64,000 bases of DNA from Desulfobacteraceae bacterium. Lineage in GTDB: Bacteria; Desulfobacterota; Desulfobacteria; Desulfobacterales; Desulfosalsimonadaceae. Numbering within the stretch: position 1 is the first letter of the stretch; every line of letters starts with the position of its first letter. Shown piece after piece: positions 17,578 through 25,316 of the stretch. The stretch spans positions 1-64,000 of the forward strand of contig JAABUA010000009.1 of the NCBI GenBank assembly GCA_011389515.1, given 5' to 3'. The notes under the pieces are model-generated. The model saw only the letters and a list, made by a program, of their open reading frames with translations, was not told the DNA's origin and did not search any database. The translations under genes were made by a program, and so were the position numbers.

Positions 17578-17837
17578 AAAGCACCTCTTTGGTGATTTAT
17601 TCGGTTTCTTTCACGGAAGATTGATTTGTTAAAAAGCATATGCAAATTGAATGCCATTTATATTCTGGCCTTCACCGGCGAGTATGGCCGGGCTCCGTAC
17701 GGAAAAAAACAGCTGTCTGAGAAAGGAGGGACGGTATTCTGGCGCAACGGTTTGATATCCAATAAAAAAGAGCTGTTTTGTTTTGTATACACCTGTCTAA
17801 AAAATATAGCATACCATACTGGAGAATATTCTAAATT

Positions 17838-18020
17838 TCAAGCGCTTTCAGGAGAATCCATGTCAAGGCCGGCATAATAATCCAGGGACTCCGGGTTGAT
17901 AAGCACTTCACGGTTTGTTACGGGCCTGTTTTCCAGTATGTTTTTAACAGCTCTCTCGACCTTTTTCATATTAAGGGCATAGGGAATATCCGCCCGGTCA
18001 GACGTGCGCCCTCCGCCATT
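17838..18020 (-). other. Open frame of about 60 codons, possible gene remnant
   Basis: In the 760-bp gap 17578-18337 the only suggestive coding stretch is this minus-strand open frame. It runs from just after a TAA and contains an ATG at 17969 followed by KKVERAVKNILENRPVTN. No ribosome site or known motif supports it. It could be the tail of a decayed gene or chance. The rest of the gap is AT-rich and appears to hold the hsp20 promoter region only. Confidence 0.25.
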
Positions 18021-18186
18021 TTAACAAATAAAATCACCTGCTCATCACCGTTTATCTTTAAAATCGGAAATGCCGAACGACGGATCGCCAACCGGCCGGA
18101 TATAGCTCACTTCCAGTGCCATTGCCAGCCACAGAAAAGTAAAGTTTTGTAAAAGACATTTTAAAAAAAAATTACATTCAACTTTC

Positions 18187-18214
18187 TTGACAGCGTATGG
18201 TTGATGCTTATATT
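18187..18214 (+). promoter_or_regulatory. Promoter candidate for the hsp20 pair
   Basis: CTTGACA (18186-18192), a 16-bp spacer and TATATT (18209-18214), about 123 bp upstream of the first hsp20 start. The leading C of CTTGACA resembles the heat-shock sigma32 -35 box (CTTGAAA), but the -10 is sigma70-like, so housekeeping or dual control is possible. Confidence 0.45.
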
Positions 18215-18337
18215 CATTTCGTCTCAAATAGCTGATATAACGATATAATGGTTTATATCGTTTTTTTGTCGTAAACAACAGCATATGGCAAAGGGTGTTC
18301 TAAAGGCTAAAACACCATAGAAAAGGAGGACTGTCAA

Positions 18338-18793
18338 ATGATCTCAAGAGGATTGTGGAATTTTCCAGCATATGGCTTGCGCACGCACTTTGAAGAGCTC
18401 GATCGCATGAAGCGACATTTGGATCAGGTTTTTCATCAGGTTGAGCCGTCCCGGCTCCCGGGGACCACGGCGGGGGTTTTCCCCTTGATCAACCTTACGG
18501 AAACGCCGGAGGCGTTTGTTCTGCGCGCCGAGCTTCCCGGGGTTTCCGCCGAAGATCTCGACATCCAGACAATGGGGCGTAATCTTACCATAAGCGGCGA
18601 GCGTCGAATCGCAGTGGATCGTTCTGCAAAATATCACCGAAGGGAACGCGAAGCCGGCCGTTTTTCTCGCGCCATCGCTCTTCCCGGGGAAATTGACAGG
18701 GACAAGGTGACGGCCGAATTGAAAGAAGGGATTCTTCAGGTGACGATTCCCAAGGCCGAAGTGGCTAAACCCAGAAAAATCGACATAAAATAA
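18338..18793 (+). CDS. Hsp20/alpha-crystallin family small heat shock protein (1)
   Basis: A 151-residue ATP-independent holdase chaperone that binds unfolding proteins. The alpha-crystallin domain spans about 45-145, with EAFVLRAELPGVSAEDLDIQ, GRNLTISGERR and the closing IPKAEVAKPRKIDIK. The last hydrophobic strand motif (ILQVTIPK) is the usual dimer-swap/I-x-I region. GGAGGACTG precedes the ATG. A second, divergent hsp20 follows 39 bp later and ends with a nearly identical KAKPRKIEI tail. The pair is therefore an ancient tandem duplication and probably makes hetero-oligomers or has divided specificity. Confidence 0.95.
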   Translation: MISRGLWNFPAYGLRTHFEELDRMKRHLDQVFHQVEPSRLPGTTAGVFPLINLTETPEAFVLRAELPGVSAEDLDIQTMGRNLTISGERRIAVDRSAKYHRREREAGRFSRAIALPGEIDRDKVTAELKEGILQVTIPKAEVAKPRKIDIK

Positions 18794-18832
18794 ATATATT
18801 TTGTGAACGATAGGAAAAGGAGGGCTTGGCAA

Positions 18833-19243
18833 ATGACACACCATGATGAAGGAAAAGAAATCCAGGTGGGGAAAAAGCATGAGGTATCCGGCGCAACGGA
18901 GCAAACCCGGAGCGGGCCGGTATTTATTCCGCCTGTAGATATATTTGAATCGGAAAACGAAATCAACCTCATGGCCGATATGCCCGGAGTGAAATCAGGC
19001 GATGTGGATATTGATCTTCGCGAAAACGTTCTTACCATTGCCGGTGAAATCACGCCCTTTGAAGGGGGGAATGAGGAAGACCTTCTGATCGAATACGAGG
19101 TGGGCAGGTATTTCAGGCAGTTTACCATTCCCGAGTTGATCGACCAGGAAAAAATCGATGCGCAGCTTTCCGAGGGCGTGTTAAAACTCATACTGCCGAA
19201 GGCGGAAAAAGCGAAGCCAAGAAAGATCGAGATCCGGTCCTGA
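18833..19243 (+). CDS. Hsp20/alpha-crystallin family small heat shock protein (2)
   Basis: A 136-residue second member of the pair. The alpha-crystallin domain (about 30-130) includes NEINLMADMPGVKSGDVDID, LRENVLTIAGE, YEVGRYFRQFTIPE and LKLILPKAEKAKPRKIE. The start at 18833 is chosen for AAAAGGAGGG upstream; an in-frame start at 18803 would precede the ribosome site. The N-terminal arm is short and polar (THHDEGKEIQ), unlike its partner's hydrophobic arm, which suggests different client handling. A strong hairpin terminator follows at 19255. Confidence 0.94.
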   Translation: MTHHDEGKEIQVGKKHEVSGATEQTRSGPVFIPPVDIFESENEINLMADMPGVKSGDVDIDLRENVLTIAGEITPFEGGNEEDLLIEYEVGRYFRQFTIPELIDQEKIDAQLSEGVLKLILPKAEKAKPRKIEIRS

Positions 19244-19254
19244 TTATTGAGCGT

Positions 19255-19307
19255 AACGGCTTGTGCGGACAGATGTCAAAACTGTTTGCACAAGCCGTTT
19301 GTTTTTA
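19255..19307 (+). terminator. Intrinsic terminator of the hsp20 operon
   Basis: A perfect 12-bp stem, AACGGCTTGTGC against GCACAAGCCGTT, followed by TGTTTTTAAA. It lies 11 bp after the second hsp20 stop. Confidence 0.85.
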
Positions 19308-19368
19308 AATGCCCTTTGTTTTTTTTCATTTGGATGCAAAGGGCCCGTGCCCTTTACGCATGTGGATC

Positions 19369-19468
19369 CGTAGGGGCACCCCTTGCGGGTGCCCGGAATC
19401 AGGGCACCCGCAAGGGGTCCCCTACCGATTCTCCTGATCATTATGTCTATTGATAAATGCAAAGGATT
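19369..19468 (-). repeat. Palindromic element B, copy 2
   Basis: Same element as at 15588 but inverted. The hairpin GTAGGGGCACC...CCCTAC is at 19370-19425, with one base missing in the right arm, followed by the shared flank TGATCATTATGTCTATTGAT. With copy 1 it brackets arfB, the GGDEF gene and the hsp20 pair as a 3.7-kb inverted-repeat segment. Confidence 0.8.
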
Positions 19469-19547
19469 GGTAGAAAGCGATTTTGATTTCGATCCCGAAA
19501 AAACCAGATGCAAACAAGCGGATAAAACGAAATCCGAATTTTGATTT

Positions 19548-19707
19548 ACTCGTAAAAAGCTGTGATCAGACGGCTTTGAATCACGCCATGGCGTGACAAG
19601 ATCAAGGCGCGTGCAATTTTTGAAGAATTGATAGTACTTAGCCGTACGTGAGATTCTTCAAAAATTGTGCGCAACGCAGATATTGAACTTTTTGCGAAGT
19701 CGTCAAT
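19548..19707. repeat. Palindromic element A, copy 2
   Basis: About 160 bp in the same orientation as the 41311 copy. It begins TCGTAAAAAGC, has the conserved centre ACTTAGCCGTACGTGA and ends GAACTTTTTGCGAAGTCGTCA. The final TCA is the stop codon (TGA) of the minus-strand leuD gene. Together with element B and the terminator it fills the 459-bp gap 19244-19702; no gene is seen there. Confidence 0.7.
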
Positions 19708-20227
19708 AATGCGTATCCGCAAATTCCAGCCATCCTCCTGCCTTAACCAGCGCCTCGTCGAACCCGGAAATGGAAAAACCGATTTCAGCTGTTTTTCCAT
19801 CGGATGCGACGTGCAGTATCTTCTTTTCGAGGTTTGCCTCTATGGTGGCGTTGTTTCCGGAAAATTCATTGAATAGACGGTCGATCTCTTCTGCAGGGAG
19901 TTCAATGGCCAGCATTCCGCAATTGAACATGTTCTGGCGAAAAATCCGGGCAAAACTTTCAGCAATGACCATTCGGATATCGTTTACTTCCAGCGCCCAT
20001 GGCGCGTGTTCCCGGGAAGATCCGCACCCGAAGTTGGCACGGGTGACGATCACCCGGCGGTTTGCCAGGTCTTTTGCCGGATCGAACCCCTCAAGGACAA
20101 GATCCTCAAGCAGGTATGGCTTTAGGGCTTCTTTGGATATTTCGGTCAGGTACTTGGCCGGGATGATTTCATCTGTATTGATATCACTTCTATTCAGAAA
20201 CAAAACGTTGCCGCTGAAACGATTCAT
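19703..20227 (-). CDS. leuD: 3-isopropylmalate dehydratase-type small subunit (LeuD-like)
   Basis: A 174-residue swivel domain of the aconitase superfamily. It has the substrate-loop motif NFGCGSSREHAPWAL and the N-terminal DINTDEIIPAKYL typical of LeuD and homoaconitase small subunits. It pairs with LeuC, encoded 16 bp upstream, to isomerise 2-isopropylmalate or a related 2-alkylmalate. The start is taken at MNRFSGNVL (20227); a longer frame from 20284 would overlap leuC. Its stop codon is shared with a palindromic repeat. With no leuA or leuB nearby, homoaconitase, citramalate (methylmaleate) or dimethylmalate hydratase roles cannot be excluded. Confidence 0.87.
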   Translation of the reverse strand: MNRFSGNVLFLNRSDINTDEIIPAKYLTEISKEALKPYLLEDLVLEGFDPAKDLANRRVIVTRANFGCGSSREHAPWALEVNDIRMVIAESFARIFRQNMFNCGMLAIELPAEEIDRLFNEFSGNNATIEANLEKKILHVASDGKTAEIGFSISGFDEALVKAGGWLEFADTHY

Positions 20228-20243
20228 GATCAAAAACCTCGCT

Positions 20244-21533
20244 TTATCCTTTGTACAGGTTGGAATTGGTGATGTGGCCGGCAAGGGCGGTTGCCGCTGC
20301 CGTTGCCGGGCTCATGAGATGCACCATTCCCCCCTTGCCCATGCGGCCGTTAAAATTTCGGTTGGTCGTGGATGCGCAAACTTCTCCCTTGGCAATAACA
20401 CCGCAACTCATTCCGAGACAGGCGCCGCAGGTTGGATTGGTCACGCAGAACCCGGAATCCATGAATATTTTGATAATACCCTCTTCCAGGGCCTGGCTGA
20501 ATATGCCGGGCGTGGCCGGAGAGACAACGCCCCGGACGGAATCGCTGATTCTCTTCCCTTTCAAAATTCCGGCGGCCGTACGGAGGTCTTCAATACGGCC
20601 ATTAGTGCATGAACCGATGTAGACCTGGTCCACGGGGGTTTTTTCCATTTCCGAAACCGGTTTCACGTTATCCGGCCTGTAACCGAAAGTAACCAGCGGG
20701 GCAAGAGCGGACGCATTGATTTCAATGATCTTGTCGTATTCTGCATCCGGATCCGGCAGCCAGAGACGGTAATCGGCAAGTGCATCCGCTTTTGACGGAT
20801 ATTGACCGTTGATAAACGGCCACAGGTACGCCACCGTGGTTTCATCCGGATAGCAGATGCCCGACGTGGCACCGGCTTCCACAGCCATGTTGCAAAGGGT
20901 CATCCGCGATTCCATGCTCATTTTTTCAACCGCAGGCCCGGCAAACTCAATCACCCGGTCGGTTGCACCGTTCACCCCGATTTTTCCGATGATATGAAGG
21001 ATCAGATCTTTGGCGAAAACCCCTCCGGGCAGATCACCATTGACAACAATTTTAATGGACTGTGGATAACGAAACGCGCACACACCTTTCAATATCCCGA
21101 CGGCCAGATCTGTGGTGCCGACGCCTGCGGCAAACGCGCCGAAAGCACCGTGGGTGCATGTGTGAGAATCCCCCATGATGATGGTGTAGCCGGGCCGCAC
21201 AAAGCCTTTTTCCGGGAAAAGGGCATGACAGACCCCGTTTCTGCCCACATCAAAAAAGTTTTTGATGTTGTGTCTGCGCGCCCAGTCCCGTAAAATCTTC
21301 CCTTGAAGCGCTGTCTTGGAGTCCTTGGCGGGCGTGACATGGTCGATGACCGCCATGATTTTACCGGAATCAAAAACCCGGTCCTTCCCCTTGGCAGCCA
21401 GATCGTTTATGGCCACGGGGGTGGTTATTTCATGGCAGAACACCGCATCCAGGGAAATCACATGCATATCTCCTGCCGGATTATCGATGTGATGCGCATT
21501 GAAAATTTTTTCCGCTACTGTTTTACCAGCCAT
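20244..21533 (-). CDS. leuC: 3-isopropylmalate dehydratase-type large subunit (LeuC-like)
   Basis: A 429-residue, archaeal/short-type large subunit of the aconitase family. The 4Fe-4S ligands are visible as the Cys of YIGSCTNGR and the two of NPTCGACLGM. MGDSHTCTHGAFGAFAAG supplies active-site His and Asp residues. It would catalyse dehydration/hydration of a 2-alkylmalate together with the LeuD-like subunit. GCGAGGAAAAA lies before the ATG. The Fe-S cluster is oxygen-labile, consistent with an anaerobe. The exact substrate (isopropylmalate, homoaconitate or citramalate) is not readable from the motifs alone. Confidence 0.88.
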   Translation of the reverse strand: MAGKTVAEKIFNAHHIDNPAGDMHVISLDAVFCHEITTPVAINDLAAKGKDRVFDSGKIMAVIDHVTPAKDSKTALQGKILRDWARRHNIKNFFDVGRNGVCHALFPEKGFVRPGYTIIMGDSHTCTHGAFGAFAAGVGTTDLAVGILKGVCAFRYPQSIKIVVNGDLPGGVFAKDLILHIIGKIGVNGATDRVIEFAGPAVEKMSMESRMTLCNMAVEAGATSGICYPDETTVAYLWPFINGQYPSKADALADYRLWLPDPDAEYDKIIEINASALAPLVTFGYRPDNVKPVSEMEKTPVDQVYIGSCTNGRIEDLRTAAGILKGKRISDSVRGVVSPATPGIFSQALEEGIIKIFMDSGFCVTNPTCGACLGMSCGVIAKGEVCASTTNRNFNGRMGKGGMVHLMSPATAAATALAGHITNSNLYKG

Positions 21534-21561
21534 TTTTTCCTCGCAAACGGTTCATGATGAT

Positions 21562-22158
21562 TCAAAAAAAATACTTCACTTTTTCTTCGCGCAGTCTCTC
21601 GGAATGTTGCTCAATCGCCTTGATAACCGCCCTGGCATCCTCCCCCGTATGGACATGTTCCCGCAAGTGGCGATTGATTTCTTTCTCCGCAGCCGTCAAT
21701 TTTTTGAAATAGTTGCGGTATTGTCCGGCACTGCCATACGCTTTTCTGAGAATCGCCTGAAGGTTTTCCCCTTCCGCCTGCAGCAGCGCATTGTAGTGGG
21801 TTTCCATTATCCGAAGGACCACAAGCTGTTTTTCCGCAAGTGCTTTGTCCTGCTGGGCTGTCAAATCAACATCCGGAAAGTAATCCTTTATGCCGTATGA
21901 CAATTGTTTGCCGTAAGAAATCTCCTTGTAGGTTTTATCCAGCGCTTTCTTTCTCGACGACAGGATTCCCTCTGCAAAGCTTTTCACGCCCGCCTTGTAT
22001 TGGTTGACCCTATAGACATGATGGACGAATAAAATAGGAAGGAGGATCATCCAGACACTCATATCCGGTTTTTTTACAATGTTTTTTGCCAGCGCGTATG
22101 CAAAATTTTCTTCATGGGCATATATACGCTCATATTTTTCATCCAGACGCAGCGTCAT
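21562..22158 (-). CDS. Uncharacterised membrane-anchored protein, 198 aa
   Basis: Family not recognised. The protein has a soluble N-terminal segment of about 30 residues, one hydrophobic stretch (MSVWMILLPILFVHHVYRV, about 33-51) and then a long, charged, mainly helical region (55-198) rich in K, E, Q and R, possibly coiled coil. AAGGAGC lies upstream of the ATG. The gene is on the same strand as leuC and starts upstream of it with a 28-bp gap, so the three genes probably form one transcript. No catalytic motif is seen. Confidence 0.72.
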   Translation of the reverse strand: MTLRLDEKYERIYAHEENFAYALAKNIVKKPDMSVWMILLPILFVHHVYRVNQYKAGVKSFAEGILSSRKKALDKTYKEISYGKQLSYGIKDYFPDVDLTAQQDKALAEKQLVVLRIMETHYNALLQAEGENLQAILRKAYGSAGQYRNYFKKLTAAEKEINRHLREHVHTGEDARAVIKAIEQHSERLREEKVKYFF

Positions 22159-22312
22159 TAAAAGCTCCTTACGGGTCGTCCAACAATTATCGGCGTATCG
22201 TTTTGGTTCACGGTTGATTTGAAAAGTAAAATATAACCTTTTGCCGCATAACTCAACACTCTTTTGATCGGGGATTTCCGATCTATGGTAAAACCATTTT
22301 TAAAAACATAAA

Positions 22313-22343
22313 TTGAAATATCCGGTTTGAAGCGCTATATAAT
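22313..22343 (+). promoter_or_regulatory. Sigma70-type promoter
   Basis: TTGAAA at 22313-22318, a 17-bp spacer and TATATA at 22336-22341 (or TATAAT two bases later). It lies 44 bp upstream of the Cys-rich gene, divergent from the 198-residue gene. Confidence 0.55.
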
Positions 22344-22386
22344 GGGTCTTGTTGAACATCGATGTTTTATCCCCCGGGAGACAGCC

Positions 22387-22581
22387 ATGCCGTTTATAAG
22401 AAAGCCGGGACTGAAAGGCATGATTTACGTGCCGGAAGCCGGCGATAAAACCATTAAAAAAATGGACTGCAAGGACTGTTTTTCTTGTCAGATGTGCGCG
22501 GACAGTCGGTGCAGCGTCTGCCTGGAGGGAAAAAAGCATCCCTGTAACTGCACCCCTGACAACAAGCCGGAAAATACATGA
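22387..22581 (+). CDS. Small cysteine-rich protein, 64 aa
   Basis: Eight cysteines are packed into the last 36 residues: DCKDCFSCQMCADSRCSVC and HPCNC. Pairs of C-x2-C suggest zinc or Fe-S binding, though no known ferredoxin pattern fits exactly. The N-terminal half (PFIRKPGLKGMIYVPE) is conserved-looking. GGGAG precedes the ATG at 22387. Its stop overlaps the start of the epimerase gene (ATGA), so the two are translationally coupled and probably work together. Function unknown. Confidence 0.65.
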   Translation: MPFIRKPGLKGMIYVPEAGDKTIKKMDCKDCFSCQMCADSRCSVCLEGKKHPCNCTPDNKPENT

Positions 22582-23978
22582 AGGGAAGTGTCTTTACAAA
22601 AAAAAGCCAGATCCGCCAATCGGTTGCATCCGTCTTTGGCTGGCACGAGAAGCCCGGCGCCATTTTGCGGCTAAGCCCGCCGTGGGACCCCATCGAGCTT
22701 GCAGGACAAAGCAATGGAATACAGCCAGGCAGTGAAGTCAAACTCAAAATTTCACCGTTGGGCCCCCTTCGCATCCCATGGACGGCCAGGCATACCGCAT
22801 ATGAAAAAAACCGCCTTTTTCAGGATGTACTGGAAAAAGGGCCTTTTTCCCGTTGGGTACACACCCACCGGTTCACGCCGGACGGAGACAATGCCTGCTT
22901 CATGGAAGACAGAATTGAATATGCTCTCCCCTTTCATGCTGCAACCGCACTGGTCTTTGACCGGGCAATACAATCCAGGCTGGAAAGGATATTCACATAC
23001 AGGCACCATACCGTCTCTGCAGATCTGGCCGATCATCATAAATATGGCGTAAAACCCATGAACATACTTGTTTCTGGCTCCCACGGCCTTATCGCATCTA
23101 CCCTGATTCCCTTTTTAACCACCGGCGGTCACCGGGTGTTTCGCCTCGTAAGGACCCCCCCCGAGCCGTTTTCGGATGATGTCTATTTCAACCCGGGCCA
23201 AGGCATCATCGATATGCATCGCATGGAAAACATGGACATTGTCATCCATCTTGCCGGCGAAAATATCGGCAGCGGTCCATGGATGGGAAACAAAAAAAAT
23301 CGGATCATGGAAAGCCGGACAAAATCGACGGCGCTTTTGGCAGGAGCTTTGTCGAAGCTGAAAAATCCGCCGAAATTGTTTGCCTGCGCGTCAGCCATTG
23401 GATATTACGGAAACTGCGGGGAAGAAACGCTTGCGGAGCCGGGAAAACCCGGCTGTGATTTCATATCCGATGTGTGCGAGCAATGGGAAGCATCGGCTGC
23501 GCCTGCAGAAACCGCTGGCATACGAACGGTTTTTCTGAGAATCGGGGTGGTTCTGACACCTGCGGGGGGGGCATTAAAAAAAATGCTGCCGGTATTCAGC
23601 GCCGGACTGGGCGGCCCTATCGGAACCGGCCGCCAGTATATGAGCTGGATTGGCATCGATGATGTGGCAGGCGCTATCCTGCATATCGCGGCAAACCAGT
23701 CCATCCGGGGACCGATCAATATCGTTTCTCCTGAACCGGTTCAAAATCGGGATTTTGCTGAAATACTCGGCCGGGTGCTCTCGCGGCCGGTATTGTTCAG
23801 GGTTCCGGAAACCGTCGTAAAAATGCTATTCGGACAAATGGGAGAAGAAACTGTCCTTGCGAGCACCCGGGTGCTGCCGGAAAAACTTGGTAAATCCGGC
23901 TACCGTTTCAGGCACCCGGATCTGGCATCGGCCCTTTCGCACGTTTTGGGAAAACACGATAAAAAAAGCGCACTATGA
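22578..23978 (+). CDS. SRPBCC-like domain fused to TIGR01777 (SDR39U1/YfcH-type) epimerase
   Basis: A 466-residue protein. Residues 1-160 resemble an SRPBCC/polyketide-cyclase-type lipid-binding domain (SVFGWHEKPGAILRLSPPWD). Residues 162-460 are an extended SDR of the TIGR01777 family, with the Rossmann motif NILVSGSHGLIASTLIPFL, IVIHLAGENIG, SAIGYYGNCGE and MSWIGIDDVAGAILH. Family members bind NAD(P) but their substrates are unknown; this SRPBCC-epimerase architecture is known from other bacteria. It is coupled to the Cys-rich gene upstream and to the membrane-protein gene downstream by 4-bp ATGA overlaps, making a tight three-gene operon. Confidence 0.87.
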   Translation: MKGSVFTKKSQIRQSVASVFGWHEKPGAILRLSPPWDPIELAGQSNGIQPGSEVKLKISPLGPLRIPWTARHTAYEKNRLFQDVLEKGPFSRWVHTHRFTPDGDNACFMEDRIEYALPFHAATALVFDRAIQSRLERIFTYRHHTVSADLADHHKYGVKPMNILVSGSHGLIASTLIPFLTTGGHRVFRLVRTPPEPFSDDVYFNPGQGIIDMHRMENMDIVIHLAGENIGSGPWMGNKKNRIMESRTKSTALLAGALSKLKNPPKLFACASAIGYYGNCGEETLAEPGKPGCDFISDVCEQWEASAAPAETAGIRTVFLRIGVVLTPAGGALKKMLPVFSAGLGGPIGTGRQYMSWIGIDDVAGAILHIAANQSIRGPINIVSPEPVQNRDFAEILGRVLSRPVLFRVPETVVKMLFGQMGEETVLASTRVLPEKLGKSGYRFRHPDLASALSHVLGKHDKKSAL

Positions 23979-25093
23979 GTATACCATACAAGCTGCTGTT
24001 CATGTGTATGATGACCGTCGCCCTTGCATTCGGGTTTCTGGCCCTGTTATACCCGCACGAGACATACAGTTATGAGCGTTTGCATATCTTTCTGTTCAAC
24101 CTGTGCACGGGCTGTTCCATACTGCTTCATTACACCGATCCCCAAGAGGATAAGCTTTCGCCAAAAGTACGCTGGTTCCTGTTGTTGGCGGTGATATATG
24201 CACTTTGTGCCTTCATGGAAGTCTATCTGCCCGTACTGCTGATTACCCCCTTTCTCGCGGGAATCGTGGAGACGATCCGGATCAGAAAATTTTCGCTTTT
24301 CCCGATGGACTTTTTCCGGAAAAATGTGCCCACCTCCGAAAAGTTTCACCAGGCCGCCCTGCTCTGCCTGTCCCTCGGCCTGGTCATCGCCGGCCTGGTC
24401 ATCATAAACACGGAGTTTTATCATTTCGTCACCATACCCAAGCTTGAACTCAACTTGTTTTTTCTGGGGTACTCCTTTCCCCTGTCTTTAATCACCATGT
24501 CCCTGGTTTTTTCCATTATGGAAAACCACTCAGGACGCGTCGGTTTTCTGAAAAACGCGGCCTTCTGGCTGATCAACCTGGGGGTGATTATTTTTTTCGG
24601 ATTTATCCTGGCTGAGGTGTTTCTCCCGCAGGTGGCCGTCAGCACGATCCTGTTCGCCTCGGTCATCATGGTATTCTATCTTTTTGTCCGCCTGGGAAGA
24701 AATCTCCAGCAGAAACAGTTTTTGATATCCGGCATGGGCTTTCTGATGGTTACGTCCATCACCGGCATTGCCTACATTTTCCTGGAATTTGCGCCGGGCT
24801 ATGACATCGACCGTCTTGTATGGCTTATGCGGCTTCATTCCTTTGCCGCCCTTTACGGATGGAACCTTTGCGGACTGGCCATTATCTGCCGCTACAACGA
24901 TTTTCCCATACAACTTCACTCCAAAAGGACCATCGCCCTCCACTGGCTGACCGTAGTGGTTCTTGCCCCCCTTGGCTGCTATGACCCCGCCATAGCGGTT
25001 ATGGCAACAATCTCCTATGCCGTTTACCTGTATATCGTCCTTTTTTCAAAAATCGATCGCAGGCACGGCAAAAAAGCCGCAGCAGGTTTATGA
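23975..25093 (+). CDS. Polytopic inner-membrane protein, 372 aa, unknown function
   Basis: About ten hydrophobic helices run the length of the protein (for example 5-28, 36-50, 65-100, 125-147, 160-180, 192-240, 250-270 and 310-360). There is no transport or catalytic motif I recognise. It starts in an ATGA overlap with the epimerase gene and must be coexpressed with it. Its 3' end overlaps, on the opposite strand, the end of a frameshifted remnant. A membrane partner for lipid modification by the upstream SRPBCC-epimerase is a guess. Confidence 0.75.
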   Translation: MSIPYKLLFMCMMTVALAFGFLALLYPHETYSYERLHIFLFNLCTGCSILLHYTDPQEDKLSPKVRWFLLLAVIYALCAFMEVYLPVLLITPFLAGIVETIRIRKFSLFPMDFFRKNVPTSEKFHQAALLCLSLGLVIAGLVIINTEFYHFVTIPKLELNLFFLGYSFPLSLITMSLVFSIMENHSGRVGFLKNAAFWLINLGVIIFFGFILAEVFLPQVAVSTILFASVIMVFYLFVRLGRNLQQKQFLISGMGFLMVTSITGIAYIFLEFAPGYDIDRLVWLMRLHSFAALYGWNLCGLAIICRYNDFPIQLHSKRTIALHWLTVVVLAPLGCYDPAIAVMATISYAVYLYIVLFSKIDRRHGKKAAAGL

Positions 25094-25304
25094 TCCGATC
25101 AATCCGGCAATGGCATGTGCGACTTCCCGGGGATATTGATATGATTGACCGCCTGCCATATCCATTGCTTTTTTTTTTGTAAAAGGCCCGGTCCGCAATG
25201 ATGCCCGCCGATTTTTCCTCTGGAGCAATGAAAAGGATTTTTTTGGGAATTTTAAACGGCGGCAGCGTCTTTCTTAACCGGAACGAGATATTTGCAGGCA
25301 CCAT
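25088..25304 (-). pseudogene. Frameshifted small ORF at a 10-A run, downstream of menA
   Basis: An ATG at 25304 follows the MenA-like stop by 12 bp and reads VPANISFRLRK, FKIPKKILFIAPEEKSAG. It then reaches a run of ten A residues (minus strand, 25169-25178 region). In the current frame it goes to low-quality sequence. Removing one A gives KKAMDMAGGQSYQYPREVAHAIAGLIGS and a stop at 25090-25088, which looks like the C-terminal end of an alpha/beta hydrolase-type protein. Possibilities are pseudogene, slippage-controlled gene or assembly indel. Confidence 0.5.
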
Positions 25305-25316
25305 GAACTGAATCCT

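Noticed and set aside
17626-17877. A short plus-strand open frame of 83 codons
   Set aside because: No ribosome site, unusual composition and no domain; it lies in an AT-rich upstream region of the hsp20 genes.
19770-20612. A plus-strand open frame of 280 codons over leuD and leuC
   Set aside because: The opposite strand encodes two aconitase-family subunits with Fe-S and swivel motifs; this frame is a shadow.
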